A stretch of DNA of 59,010 nucleotides from a candidate division WOR-3 bacterium (GTDB lineage Bacteria > Hydrothermota > Tepidihabitantia > SM23-42): positions 1 to 59,010 of the forward strand of contig JAOUFJ010000015.1 in NCBI GenBank assembly GCA_029858255.1, in the 5' to 3' direction. The position numbers and the translations under genes were made by a program. Positions within the stretch are counted from its first letter, which is position 1. Every line of letters starts with the position of its first letter. Under the pieces are notes generated by a model, which worked only from the letters and a program-made list of their open reading frames with translations, ran no database searches and was not told the origin of the DNA. This document shows positions 18,835 through 26,182 of the stretch, piece by piece.

Positions 18835-20060
18835 AAAATTTACTCCTCTCAGTACTGCTTGTCGCCGAAGTGGCACTTGCGCAGGACGTTTATCTTCGAT
18901 TGACCGACCACGGCGGCGGCAAGATCAATCTTGTCGTCGAACCATTCACATCAAAGGAATCGCCGTCACGCGACGAAACCGCGCGGCAGGTAACAGTCGT
19001 CGAGGACGTTCTCAAGAAAGACCTCGAATATTCACTGTACTTCGACATCTTCACCGATACTACATTTCTGGCAGAAAACGCCGAGGGAGTAATACTGAAG
19101 GCCGCGTCCGAAAAAGACAAAATCAATGTTCGGCTCGAGGATTTTGATTCCCGTGAGAAAATTGGAGAGCGGACATATGAGGTCGAAACCGATGGGAGAC
19201 AAACAGCCCACCGCATAGCCGACGATGTGATCAACATCTTGACCGGAGAGAAAGGTATTTGCAGAACAAGGGTTCTCTTTTCATACAAGACAACTGCCGG
19301 CAAGGAGATCGGTCTGATCGATTACGACGGGTTCAATTTCACGCATGTCACGAGTAACGGCAACATCAACCTTTTCCCTTCATGGGCTTCAGATGGCAAG
19401 CGCATGCTTTTTTCAACCTACACCGAAGACCGTTTGAAGATCTATATCTATGATTTCACAGAGAAAAAAATGACTTCCCTGTCTTCTTTCAAGGGGCTGA
19501 ATTTTGCTCCCTGCTGGTCCCCCGATGGTACGAAGATATGCATGAGTTTATCAAAAGACGGCAATGCGGAATTGTATCTGCTCGACCTCAACACAAGAAA
19601 AATGAACCGCCTGACGAACAACTCGGCGATCGACACTTCACCCACTTTTTCACCGAACAGCCGGGAGATCGCCTTCGTGTCCGACCGTTCTGGCAACCCT
19701 CAGGTCTATGTAATGGACACCCACGGAGGCAATGTCCGGCGTCTCACGTATCATGGTAATTATAACACATCGCCGGCCTGGTCGCCGCGCGGTGATATTA
19801 TCGCCTATGTTTCCAGGGAAAAGGATAATTCTCAACAAATCTACGTTACCGACCCAACGGACTTCAGCCCGTTTCGGCTAACGTATCTGGGCAATAGCGA
19901 AGAACCGGGGTGGTCCCCGGACGGTCTTCACATCGTCTTCACATCCAACCGAACCGGCCGGTATGAATTGTATACGATGAACTGGGACGGTTCGCGACTG
20001 CGTAAACTGACGAACGGTATTACGGCCAACGCACCGGACTGGTCTCCGATCTCTGAATAA
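18831..20060 (+). CDS. tolB: Tol-Pal periplasmic beta-propeller protein
   Basis: A 409-residue protein starting at GTG 18831, which overlaps the tolA stop (GTGA). A signal peptide (KNLLLSVLLVAEVALAQ) is followed by the TolB N-terminal alpha/beta domain and then a six-bladed WD40-like propeller. The blades repeat PSWASDGKRMLFST, PCWSPDGTKICMSL, PTFSPNSREIAFVSDRSG, PAWSPRGDIIAYVS and PGWSPDGLHIVFTSNRTG. TolB binds Pal and TolA in the periplasm. The gene ends 4 nt before a convergent stop, with no obvious terminator. Confidence 0.93.
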   Translation: MKNLLLSVLLVAEVALAQDVYLRLTDHGGGKINLVVEPFTSKESPSRDETARQVTVVEDVLKKDLEYSLYFDIFTDTTFLAENAEGVILKAASEKDKINVRLEDFDSREKIGERTYEVETDGRQTAHRIADDVINILTGEKGICRTRVLFSYKTTAGKEIGLIDYDGFNFTHVTSNGNINLFPSWASDGKRMLFSTYTEDRLKIYIYDFTEKKMTSLSSFKGLNFAPCWSPDGTKICMSLSKDGNAELYLLDLNTRKMNRLTNNSAIDTSPTFSPNSREIAFVSDRSGNPQVYVMDTHGGNVRRLTYHGNYNTSPAWSPRGDIIAYVSREKDNSQQIYVTDPTDFSPFRLTYLGNSEEPGWSPDGLHIVFTSNRTGRYELYTMNWDGSRLRKLTNGITANAPDWSPISE

Positions 20061-20064
20061 CCGG

Positions 20065-20523
20065 TCAATATCCCTGACGCAGGGTATCGTACTCAGAGAC
20101 ATTACGAATGAGATGAAACCCGTCTCTGAATTCAATATAGAATAGACAACTCCCGATCGAGAATTCATCCCAGTAGTATATTACGATATATTCCCCGGTA
20201 TCCATAACAGTATCACCTATCAGGTCAACGACATACGAATCCATACCACTGCCAACCTGAATACTGTCGCGCGCCAGCTCTTCCGTGCCTCGGTACAAAA
20301 CATTCATTATTTCAAAAGATCGCTCAAAAGGTTCGACAAAGTCAACCTGCATTCTTACACCGATCAGATAACCACTATTATTATACCAACCGAGGACAGG
20401 TCTGGAGGAATATATCGGCGGCGGCGTCATAAAATCATCGCCACCGGGATCGTAGGGATTCATCCGCTCACGGCAGCCGATCGCAAGTAAGAGTAGTGCC
20501 AATATTAGTTTTGCACGCATCAT
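20065..20523 (-). CDS. Hypothetical lipoprotein
   Basis: A 152-residue protein with the signal peptide MMRAKLILALLLLAIGC and a mature start RERMNPYDPGGDD, a type of NPYDPG opening common among small lipoproteins of WOR-3-like genomes (from general familiarity). The rest is predicted beta-rich with no known motif. It is the second gene of a leftward pair, six nucleotides after the preceding stop region. Confidence 0.6.
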   Translation of the reverse strand: MMRAKLILALLLLAIGCRERMNPYDPGGDDFMTPPPIYSSRPVLGWYNNSGYLIGVRMQVDFVEPFERSFEIMNVLYRGTEELARDSIQVGSGMDSYVVDLIGDTVMDTGEYIVIYYWDEFSIGSCLFYIEFRDGFHLIRNVSEYDTLRQGY

Positions 20524-20528
20524 TCCTC

Positions 20529-20936
20529 CTACAGGTCCCTCTTTATACCAACCACCATCTTCGAATTACCAGCGTACCGCAAGTCAAGCATCGGCAATAA
20601 ATGCGATGATTGATACAGCTTCGATCTTTTGATCTGATAGTATATCGCACGCGCGATGAAAACTACAGCACCAACACCAAAAGCATTCCTGATGTTGTCG
20701 TACCGCTGTACTTTATCCCACGATTCAATGGCTGAGCTCATGCTTTCGCTCGACTGGTATTCAGCATATGCATCATTCGCTCTAACATGAAAAATCGCTA
20801 TGCCGCCAATGCATGCAGCACCGACCAGTGTACTGACCAGCACCTTACGGGAGTAGCTACTACTCATCCGGGGGATATCAATACTACTATCCGGCGTAGT
20901 AGAAACAAGGGTCAACACAAGCAAAACATATGTCAT
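20529..20936 (-). CDS. Hypothetical membrane protein
   Basis: A 135-residue protein with an N-terminal signal or membrane segment (MTYVLLVLTLVSTT), two further hydrophobic stretches (VLVSTLVGAACIGGIAIFHV and NAFGVGAVVFIARAIYY) and a basic tail. A strong AGGAGG lies 6-11 nt before the ATG. It resembles the small DUF5683-type envelope proteins in layout, but I cannot assign a family. It is co-transcribed with the following lipoprotein gene. Confidence 0.55.
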   Translation of the reverse strand: MTYVLLVLTLVSTTPDSSIDIPRMSSSYSRKVLVSTLVGAACIGGIAIFHVRANDAYAEYQSSESMSSAIESWDKVQRYDNIRNAFGVGAVVFIARAIYYQIKRSKLYQSSHLLPMLDLRYAGNSKMVVGIKRDL

Positions 20937-21039
20937 TATGCCACCTCCTGCTGATCTTCATTGAAAGATTCTCCTGAGATACAAAACAGACGAACATTTG
21001 ATCCATGATACATTCATTACTCGCTGAAGTTCTGCCATG

Positions 21040-21067
21040 ATTATAACCTCGCGGCACTCTGTGTCAA
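21040..21067 (-). promoter_or_regulatory. Sigma70-type promoter for 20936-20065
   Basis: Minus-strand TTGACA (21067-21062), 16-bp spacer, TATAAT (21045-21040). Start near 21033 gives a leader of about 97 nt. Confidence 0.7.
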
Positions 21068-21132
21068 TATGATCGAGATTTACGAAGCGGAGGGCAAAGG
21101 AAATGAAAAAATTATCGCGCTGCCGAGTGCTA

Positions 21133-21160
21133 TTGACTTGGCTTTCGTTCTGGATAACCT
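21133..21160 (+). promoter_or_regulatory. Weak promoter candidate of the MFS gene
   Basis: TTGACT (21133-21138), 16-bp spacer, TAACCT (21155-21160). The -10 is poor, so this is tentative. Confidence 0.35.
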
Positions 21161-21199
21161 TAAAAGTCATGTTGTTAGCGGATAGTACACAATTGAAAA

Positions 21200-22450
21200 A
21201 TGTTTAGTCTTCTACGGAAAAAGGGGATCCTTTTTTTGGGACTATCGAATACGATTTCCCAACTCGGGGACCGTCTTACCCACATGGTCATTATAACTTT
21301 GATCGGCATCATGTTCCCGGGACGTATTTCCGCATTCAGCGAATTCTCTATCACTTTTTCGCTTCCGATCGTGATTCTCTCGCCATTCGCCGGCGTCATT
21401 GTCGATCACTGGAACAGGCAGACAATAATGTTTCGCTGCCATTTAATCCAAGCCATTCTTATTTTCATAACACCGTTTTTCATCATGTTGACGCACAGCA
21501 TGGCCCCGGTCTGGATACTGGTCGTTCTTTTCTTCTCCCTCGATCTTTTCAACAACACCTCGAAGAACAGCGTCATTCCTGATCTGGTCAGTTATGATCA
21601 ATTGGTACCGGCGAATTCTGTAATCATCACGCTGGCACGGGTCGCGACTTTCATCGGCATGGTCGGCGGTGGATATCTCATCCGGTGGGTAGGCTGGCAA
21701 GTCGGTTTCTTCATTGATGCATCGGCCCACATGATCGCTGGTGCGCTCGTTCTGGGCATGGGGGCGAGGAGTATGTTCGCGCCGGTCAGGAAGGTCGATT
21801 TTTCCTTATCGAAAGAGTTGAAGAAGTCACTTAATACTTTCCTGCTCGACCTCAAAGAACTCCTCATATTGCTGTACAGGGACCGAATGGTCGTGCTCGT
21901 GATGATATCGGTCTTCGTGCTACCATTTGTCTCCGCCGTTGCTTACACAGTTCTTATTTTTCTTGTGCAGCAGGAGTTCGGCATGGGCACACCCGGTGTC
22001 GGGCTGCTCGGCGGTATCATCGGAGTTGGCATGCTCTGCGGTGCCATAATGATCGGTTATTTCGGACGCTATGTCAGCCGAGGCTTAATACTAATATACA
22101 GCATTGCCGTACTCATGCTTTCGTTTTTCGTCGGCCCCTTCTTTATCACTCCGGTATATCTGTACATAATGTCATTTCTCGTTGGTATTGTGTACTCATT
22201 TATAGGCATTTCTCAGGACACGATCCTTCAGGAAGATGTTGTCAAAGGCATTCGCGGACGCATATTCGCAACAAAGGAATTCATTGCAAATCTTACTTTC
22301 GTCATATGGGCAGTATTGATCGGAGTAATATCTTCAATGCTTGGGCCATTCATGATCATCCGGTTTGTCAGTTTCGTGTTACTTGTTATTCTGGCGTTCT
22401 CGATCATCATTTACCGCTCCATCCCCCATGAGGTAAGATCCAGGTTGTAG
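21200..22450 (+). CDS. MFS-type transporter (MFS_3/enterobactin-exporter-like)
   Basis: A 416-residue inner-membrane protein with about twelve hydrophobic helices. The N-terminal half shows the MFS motif A region as GVIVDHWNRQTIMFR between helices 2 and 3 and FNNTSKNSVIPDLVS after helix 4, a pattern of MFS_3 / EntS-like exporters. No Shine-Dalgarno sequence is seen before ATG 21200. A nikR gene follows 43 nt downstream, but nothing in the sequence says the carrier handles nickel. Substrate unknown. Confidence 0.8.
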   Translation: MFSLLRKKGILFLGLSNTISQLGDRLTHMVIITLIGIMFPGRISAFSEFSITFSLPIVILSPFAGVIVDHWNRQTIMFRCHLIQAILIFITPFFIMLTHSMAPVWILVVLFFSLDLFNNTSKNSVIPDLVSYDQLVPANSVIITLARVATFIGMVGGGYLIRWVGWQVGFFIDASAHMIAGALVLGMGARSMFAPVRKVDFSLSKELKKSLNTFLLDLKELLILLYRDRMVVLVMISVFVLPFVSAVAYTVLIFLVQQEFGMGTPGVGLLGGIIGVGMLCGAIMIGYFGRYVSRGLILIYSIAVLMLSFFVGPFFITPVYLYIMSFLVGIVYSFIGISQDTILQEDVVKGIRGRIFATKEFIANLTFVIWAVLIGVISSMLGPFMIIRFVSFVLLVILAFSIIIYRSIPHEVRSRL

Positions 22451-22472
22451 TATACGATTGCATGTCTACAAT
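22445..22472 (+). promoter_or_regulatory. Promoter candidate of nikR
   Basis: TTGTAG (22445-22450), 16-bp spacer, TACAAT (22467-22472); it overlaps the stop codon of the MFS gene. The -35 is imperfect. No clear inverted operator could be made out. Confidence 0.45.
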
Positions 22473-22492
22473 AATATAAGGAAAGGATTCAA

Positions 22493-22912
22493 ATGATCGA
22501 TGCAATAAGATTTGGCGTCTCGATGAGCAGGGAATTGCTCAAGAATTTTGACCAACTCATCAAAGACATGGGGTACCGGAACCGGTCTGAGGCAATACGG
22601 GATCTGATCCGGGAGCGTCTCGTGCAGCAAGAGTGGCAGCATACAAATCAGGAAACGGTCGGGACGATCACCATCGTCTACAGTCATGACGTTCACGAAT
22701 TGACCGAAATATTAACTGCCCTTCAACATAAATACCATAAACAGATAATCTCGACGATGCACATTCATCTCGACAAGCACAACTGCCTGGAGGTGCTCGT
22801 GGTAAGAGGCAGGGGACAGGAGATCAAGAAGATAGCCGACCGCCTGCTGAGCACCAAAGGCGTAAAGCATGGCAAGCTGACGACAACGACGACAGGACGA
22901 TCACTTGCATAA
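22493..22912 (+). CDS. nikR: NikR-type nickel-responsive regulator
   Basis: A 139-residue ribbon-helix-helix repressor. The N-terminal DNA-binding part is RFGVSMSRELLKNFDQLI and GYRNRSEAIRDLIRERL. The C-terminal ACT-like domain carries the nickel ligands: TMHIHLDKHNCLEV supplies the His-x-His pair and the Cys, and a further His is in YSHDVHELTE. In other bacteria NikR represses nickel uptake when nickel is plentiful. No nickel importer, hydrogenase or urease gene is in this window, so its targets lie elsewhere. AAGGAAAGG precedes the ATG. Confidence 0.9.
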   Translation: MIDAIRFGVSMSRELLKNFDQLIKDMGYRNRSEAIRDLIRERLVQQEWQHTNQETVGTITIVYSHDVHELTEILTALQHKYHKQIISTMHIHLDKHNCLEVLVVRGRGQEIKKIADRLLSTKGVKHGKLTTTTTGRSLA

Positions 22913-23176
22913 AAACGGGTCATAGGTTATTTTTTGTAGCTGCCCGTATCGTTTGGTTCGTTAATCTCGCTAATTCCGTTAGTCCCGCTGTAACGACATT
23001 TCGAAAAGATCTCGTATTCGTGTACGTTCCAGTGGTACAGGATGCTACCGGAGTTCATATCCAGTATCGAGAATCGAGCATCAAGCATCCAACGGGAATA
23101 ACGAGATTAACGCAATTAACGGCATTTTTTTGTGCCTACGCTTGACAGGGTCGTGGTGTTCGCTATAATTGACCAT
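22913..23176. repeat. Intergenic region with inverted 9-nt arrays and a 7-nt array
   Basis: A left array of CGTTANTNN-like units (22945-22995) faces a right array of NNTAACGNN units (23091-23124). Between them a 7-nt degenerate array (23058-23090, minus-strand GATNCTN) is seen. The architecture matches the region 15423-15914. No gene is present. The tRNA-Pro promoter is at the right end. Confidence 0.55.
23142..23169 (+). promoter_or_regulatory. Sigma70-type promoter of tRNA-Pro
   Basis: Perfect TTGACA (23142-23147), 16-bp spacer, perfect TATAAT (23164-23169). The start falls near 23176, next to the mature tRNA 5' end at 23177. Confidence 0.8.
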
Positions 23177-23251
23177 CGGGGCGTGGCGCAGCTGGTTTAG
23201 CGCGCCAGCTTGGGGTGCTGGAGGTCGTCGGTTCAAATCCGATCGCCCCGA
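23177..23251 (+). tRNA. tRNA-Pro (anticodon GGG)
   Basis: A 75-nt cloverleaf: acceptor CGGGGCG pairs with CGCCCCG (23244-23250), D stem GCGC/GCGC, anticodon stem CCAGC/GCTGG with loop TTGGGGT (anticodon GGG, reading CCC/CCU), and T arm GTCGG-TTCAAAT-CCGAT. The discriminator is A and no CCA is encoded. Confidence 0.95.
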
Positions 23252-23260
23252 TCTTCCTCC

Positions 23261-23292
23261 AAATGCAAAATACGAAATTCGCAATTCGAAAT
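23261..23292. repeat. Short AT-rich low-complexity repeat (TTCG-rich family)
   Basis: AAATGCAAAATACGAAATTCGCAATTCGAAATG-type sequence. The same word set (ATTCGAAA, TTTCGTGCTTCG) returns at 37931-37996 and 42731-42856, always between genes. Confidence 0.4.
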
Positions 23293-23295
23293 GTC

Positions 23296-24462
23296 TTAAA
23301 TCTCTCCTGCCTTCTTCAACCCGTACTTGGCAAATATCGGGCCGACCAGTTCATATATCACCGTAGTCGCGGTGATCGTCGTGAAGATGACATCGCCGTA
23401 CTCCGGATACAACGCCTTGGCGCTCAATGCAACGCCGAGCGCCACTCCGGCCTGCGGTACCAGCCCCCAGGCGAGGTACTTGCTGATGTTCTCTCCGGCC
23501 TTCGATATGTAAGACCCGAGTCTCACGCCAATGAATTTGCCAAAGACCCTGAATATAATATATAGCACTCCCATGATGCCGACCTTCGGCAAAAGATGAA
23601 TCTCAAGATTTGCACCAACCAGAACAAAAAATCCCAGAAAGAAGACCATATCGATGTCTCTCAATTTTTCAAAGAACAATTCATTGTTTCTGACGATGTT
23701 AGCAACGACCAGGCCAAAAGCGATATTGGTTAAAAGCGGGGAAAGTCTCAGGGTCATGGATAAACCCACTGCCAACAGTATGAAACCAATGACAATGACA
23801 AGCACTTCCTCCACCGTCATTATGAAACGGGATAGTAGATTGAGAGCGAAACCCAGTACTGCGCCGAGTATCAAGGCCGCGCATATCTCAAAAATGGCCT
23901 CGAGGAGTACAACGGAGTTGAAAACTCCAAGCCTCAAGGCATTTGCCGTCGTTATCGCCAGGGCTGAGAATATCAGACACCAGGCATCATCAATTGCCAC
24001 CACTTTCAAAAGCATTTCGGTAACCGGCCCGCTGGCCCGATACTCCCGGATCACCATCACGGTTGCGGCGGGTGCAGTCGCTGCGGCAGCCGCTCCCAAA
24101 ACGAAAGCCGGATGTATGGGAAGGTTATTCAAAGAATGATAGGCGATCATTACCAGTGTAACAAGGATCCAGGCAAACGCAGCTTCGAGTACAGAGATCC
24201 ATATCACCGGTTTACCGGCTGCTCTGATACCTTCTATCCTGAAATTCGCACCGAGGGTGAAAGCGATAATACCCAGCACAAAATTCGAAACGAAATCGGA
24301 TGCATCCATGATCTTGACTGGAATGAGATTCAACAAACGGGGACCGATAAGGATCCCGACCAGAAGATATGCGGTAACGGCAGGGAAACTAATGCGGCGC
24401 AGAAGCTTTGCACCCAAATACGCACATATGATAATGAGGGCAATGCCCAGTATACTATTCAG
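23296..24462 (-). CDS. Cation:proton antiporter (CPA2-like), second tandem copy, CTG start
   Basis: A monovalent cation/proton antiporter of the Na_H_Exchanger family with about twelve membrane helices, including TVMVIREYRASG and VAIDDAWCLIFSALAI, which holds the conserved Asp pair. The usual start codons give TTG 24417, which would delete the first helix. Translation can be extended to CTG 24462 (LNSILGIALIIICAYLGAKLL). This aligns residue for residue with the paralogue's start at 25633 (MNSLLSAGLILLLGFVGARLL), and both starts overlap the upstream stop by 8 nt. I therefore take CTG as the start. The ion used is unknown. Confidence 0.8.
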   Translation of the reverse strand: MNSILGIALIIICAYLGAKLLRRISFPAVTAYLLVGILIGPRLLNLIPVKIMDASDFVSNFVLGIIAFTLGANFRIEGIRAAGKPVIWISVLEAAFAWILVTLVMIAYHSLNNLPIHPAFVLGAAAAATAPAATVMVIREYRASGPVTEMLLKVVAIDDAWCLIFSALAITTANALRLGVFNSVVLLEAIFEICAALILGAVLGFALNLLSRFIMTVEEVLVIVIGFILLAVGLSMTLRLSPLLTNIAFGLVVANIVRNNELFFEKLRDIDMVFFLGFFVLVGANLEIHLLPKVGIMGVLYIIFRVFGKFIGVRLGSYISKAGENISKYLAWGLVPQAGVALGVALSAKALYPEYGDVIFTTITATTVIYELVGPIFAKYGLKKAGEI

Positions 24463-25633
24463 ATGGCAAAATCTCCCCGGCTTTTATAAGGCTGTATTTC
24501 GTCAACAAAGGGCCGATCAGTTCGAATATCACCGAGGTTGCAGCTATGATGGTGAAAATATAACCTCCAAAATCCGGAAAGGTTACCTTGGCGACAAGAC
24601 CGATACCCAATGCTACACCAGCCTGTGGTGCCAGGCTGAGGCCGAGCCAGTGCTCAACACTCTTTGGCGCGTTGCTTATCCTCGCGCCGAGTTTGGCACC
24701 ATAGACCTTTCCTATCGTACGGAATACTATATAAAGAATGCCGGCAAGTCCCATTTTATATAGTATTGCAAAATCAAGATGGGCGCCGGACATGATGAAG
24801 AATGCAAGATAAAGAGGAGTGTCGACCGAGCGCAGGACTTCGAAGAACCTGTAATTCTCACGGGCGATATTGACCATGACCAAGCCCATCATCATTGCCG
24901 ACAATAGCACCGACACCTCCAGGGCGATGGACAAACCGACATCCAGGAACAATAGGCCGAGCGTATAGACCAGCAGTTCTTCTCTCGTCCTTACATACTT
25001 GCTCAATCTGGAAGAAAGATATCCGAGCACACCACCAAGCACCAGAGCGCCGAATATTTCACCCAAACCGGCAAACACGATCGACAGCTGAAACACGTCG
25101 GCGCGCATTGCATTACCCACCGCAATTGCCATGGCGGCAAAAATAAGACACCAGGCATCGTCGATAGCAACCACTTTGAGCAGCAACTCAGTGAGTATAC
25201 CGCTTGCCCGGTACTCGCGGATAACCAACACCGTGGCAGCGGGTGCAGTGGCCGACGCGGCTGCACCCAGGACAATAGCAGGGTATATGGGCATCTTGAT
25301 GCTGATGAAGTACACAATCAGGGCAGTCGAGACGAGTAACCAGGCTGCCAGGGCGGCGCTCAGTGAAATCCACATGACCTGTCTCATACCCTGGCGCAAT
25401 TTGTCAATACGGAAATTCTCACCCAGACTGAAGGCGATCAGCCCCAGAACAAGATTCGAAAAGAACTCTGAGGCGGCAAAGATCTCTACCGTGACGAGGT
25501 TAAGCAACTGGGGGCCGATCAGGATGCCTACTATCAGAAAGGCGGTTACGCTTGGCAGGCGCACCAATTTCAGGAGGCGCGCGCCGACAAATCCCAACAG
25601 TAGAATCAGACCGGCGCTGAGTAGGCTATTCAC
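24455..25633 (-). CDS. Cation:proton antiporter (CPA2-like), first tandem copy
   Basis: A 392-residue membrane protein of the same family as the next gene, with similar motifs (PAVLGAAASATAPAATV-like helix, VIREYRASGILTE, VAIDDAWCLIFAAMAI). It starts at GTG 25633, overlapping the CBS-protein stop by 8 nt, so the three genes form one operon. The C-terminal residues PSE with the TAG stop and the following start resemble the preceding NSE-TAG junction, suggesting tandem duplication of the whole unit. A regulatory CBS protein just upstream hints at nucleotide-sensitive transport (inference). Confidence 0.85.
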   Translation of the reverse strand: MNSLLSAGLILLLGFVGARLLKLVRLPSVTAFLIVGILIGPQLLNLVTVEIFAASEFFSNLVLGLIAFSLGENFRIDKLRQGMRQVMWISLSAALAAWLLVSTALIVYFISIKMPIYPAIVLGAAASATAPAATVLVIREYRASGILTELLLKVVAIDDAWCLIFAAMAIAVGNAMRADVFQLSIVFAGLGEIFGALVLGGVLGYLSSRLSKYVRTREELLVYTLGLLFLDVGLSIALEVSVLLSAMMMGLVMVNIARENYRFFEVLRSVDTPLYLAFFIMSGAHLDFAILYKMGLAGILYIVFRTIGKVYGAKLGARISNAPKSVEHWLGLSLAPQAGVALGIGLVAKVTFPDFGGYIFTIIAATSVIFELIGPLLTKYSLIKAGEILPSE

Positions 25634-26120
25634 TGTTCAAGATTTCGTGTTCTTTTAATATGAAGACAAGAATATCGAGCAAAGACAATACGCCCACCAA
25701 CTTCTTGTCTGCGACTACGGGTAGCGTCTCGATGTTATGAAGTCTCATGAGCCGTCGCGCCTCGCGTACTGTTCTATCCTCAGTGATAGACACATAGTTC
25801 GTGTTGATGATGTCGGCAACCAGAATTAGCGTACCCATTTCGGGAGAGAGTTCGAGATTCAAATCTTCATCATCGACTTTCTCGACAAAAGGCATTCTTT
25901 CCACTATTTCGCTGACCGATCCTGAAAAAGGACGGAATATGCTCAGAATTCCGCGGTAGTTCACTATTCCTAATAGCGTCCTGTCCTCATCGACAACCGG
26001 GAGCATGTAGTGATTAGTCTTTCGCATGAATTCAATCAATTGCTTCAGATTTGTCGAAGGGCTAACCGTAGGTGCATCACGCCTCATTACTGATGCGACC
26101 GATAGTTTTTCAATGTCCAT
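25626..26120 (-). CDS. CBS-domain pair protein
   Basis: A 164-residue protein made of two CBS domains (VASVMRRDAPTVSPSTNL ... LPVVDEDRTLLGIV, and TNYVSITEDRTVREARRLMR ... LPVVADKKLVGVLSLLDIL). CBS pairs bind adenine nucleotides or related ligands and regulate enzymes and transporters. The ATG at 26120 lies 6 nt past the -10 box, so the mRNA should be leaderless. It leads a three-gene operon with the two antiporters, making a role in their control likely. Ligand unknown. Confidence 0.85.
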   Translation of the reverse strand: MDIEKLSVASVMRRDAPTVSPSTNLKQLIEFMRKTNHYMLPVVDEDRTLLGIVNYRGILSIFRPFSGSVSEIVERMPFVEKVDDEDLNLELSPEMGTLILVADIINTNYVSITEDRTVREARRLMRLHNIETLPVVADKKLVGVLSLLDILVFILKEHEILNSE

Positions 26121-26126
26121 ACTGGA

Positions 26127-26154
26127 ATTATATAGAATATCTAATACTTTGCAA
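26127..26154 (-). promoter_or_regulatory. Promoter of the CBS-antiporter operon (leaderless)
   Basis: Minus-strand TTGCAA (26154-26149), 16-bp spacer, TATAAT (26132-26127). Predicted start near 26120, the A of the start codon. Confidence 0.65.
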
Positions 26155-26182
26155 CACTGAATATACTACTGGCTCACTGAAT

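Noticed and set aside
15423-23176. CRISPR array
   Set aside because: The repeats are 7-9 nt, degenerate and without unique spacers of constant length; no cas gene is present.
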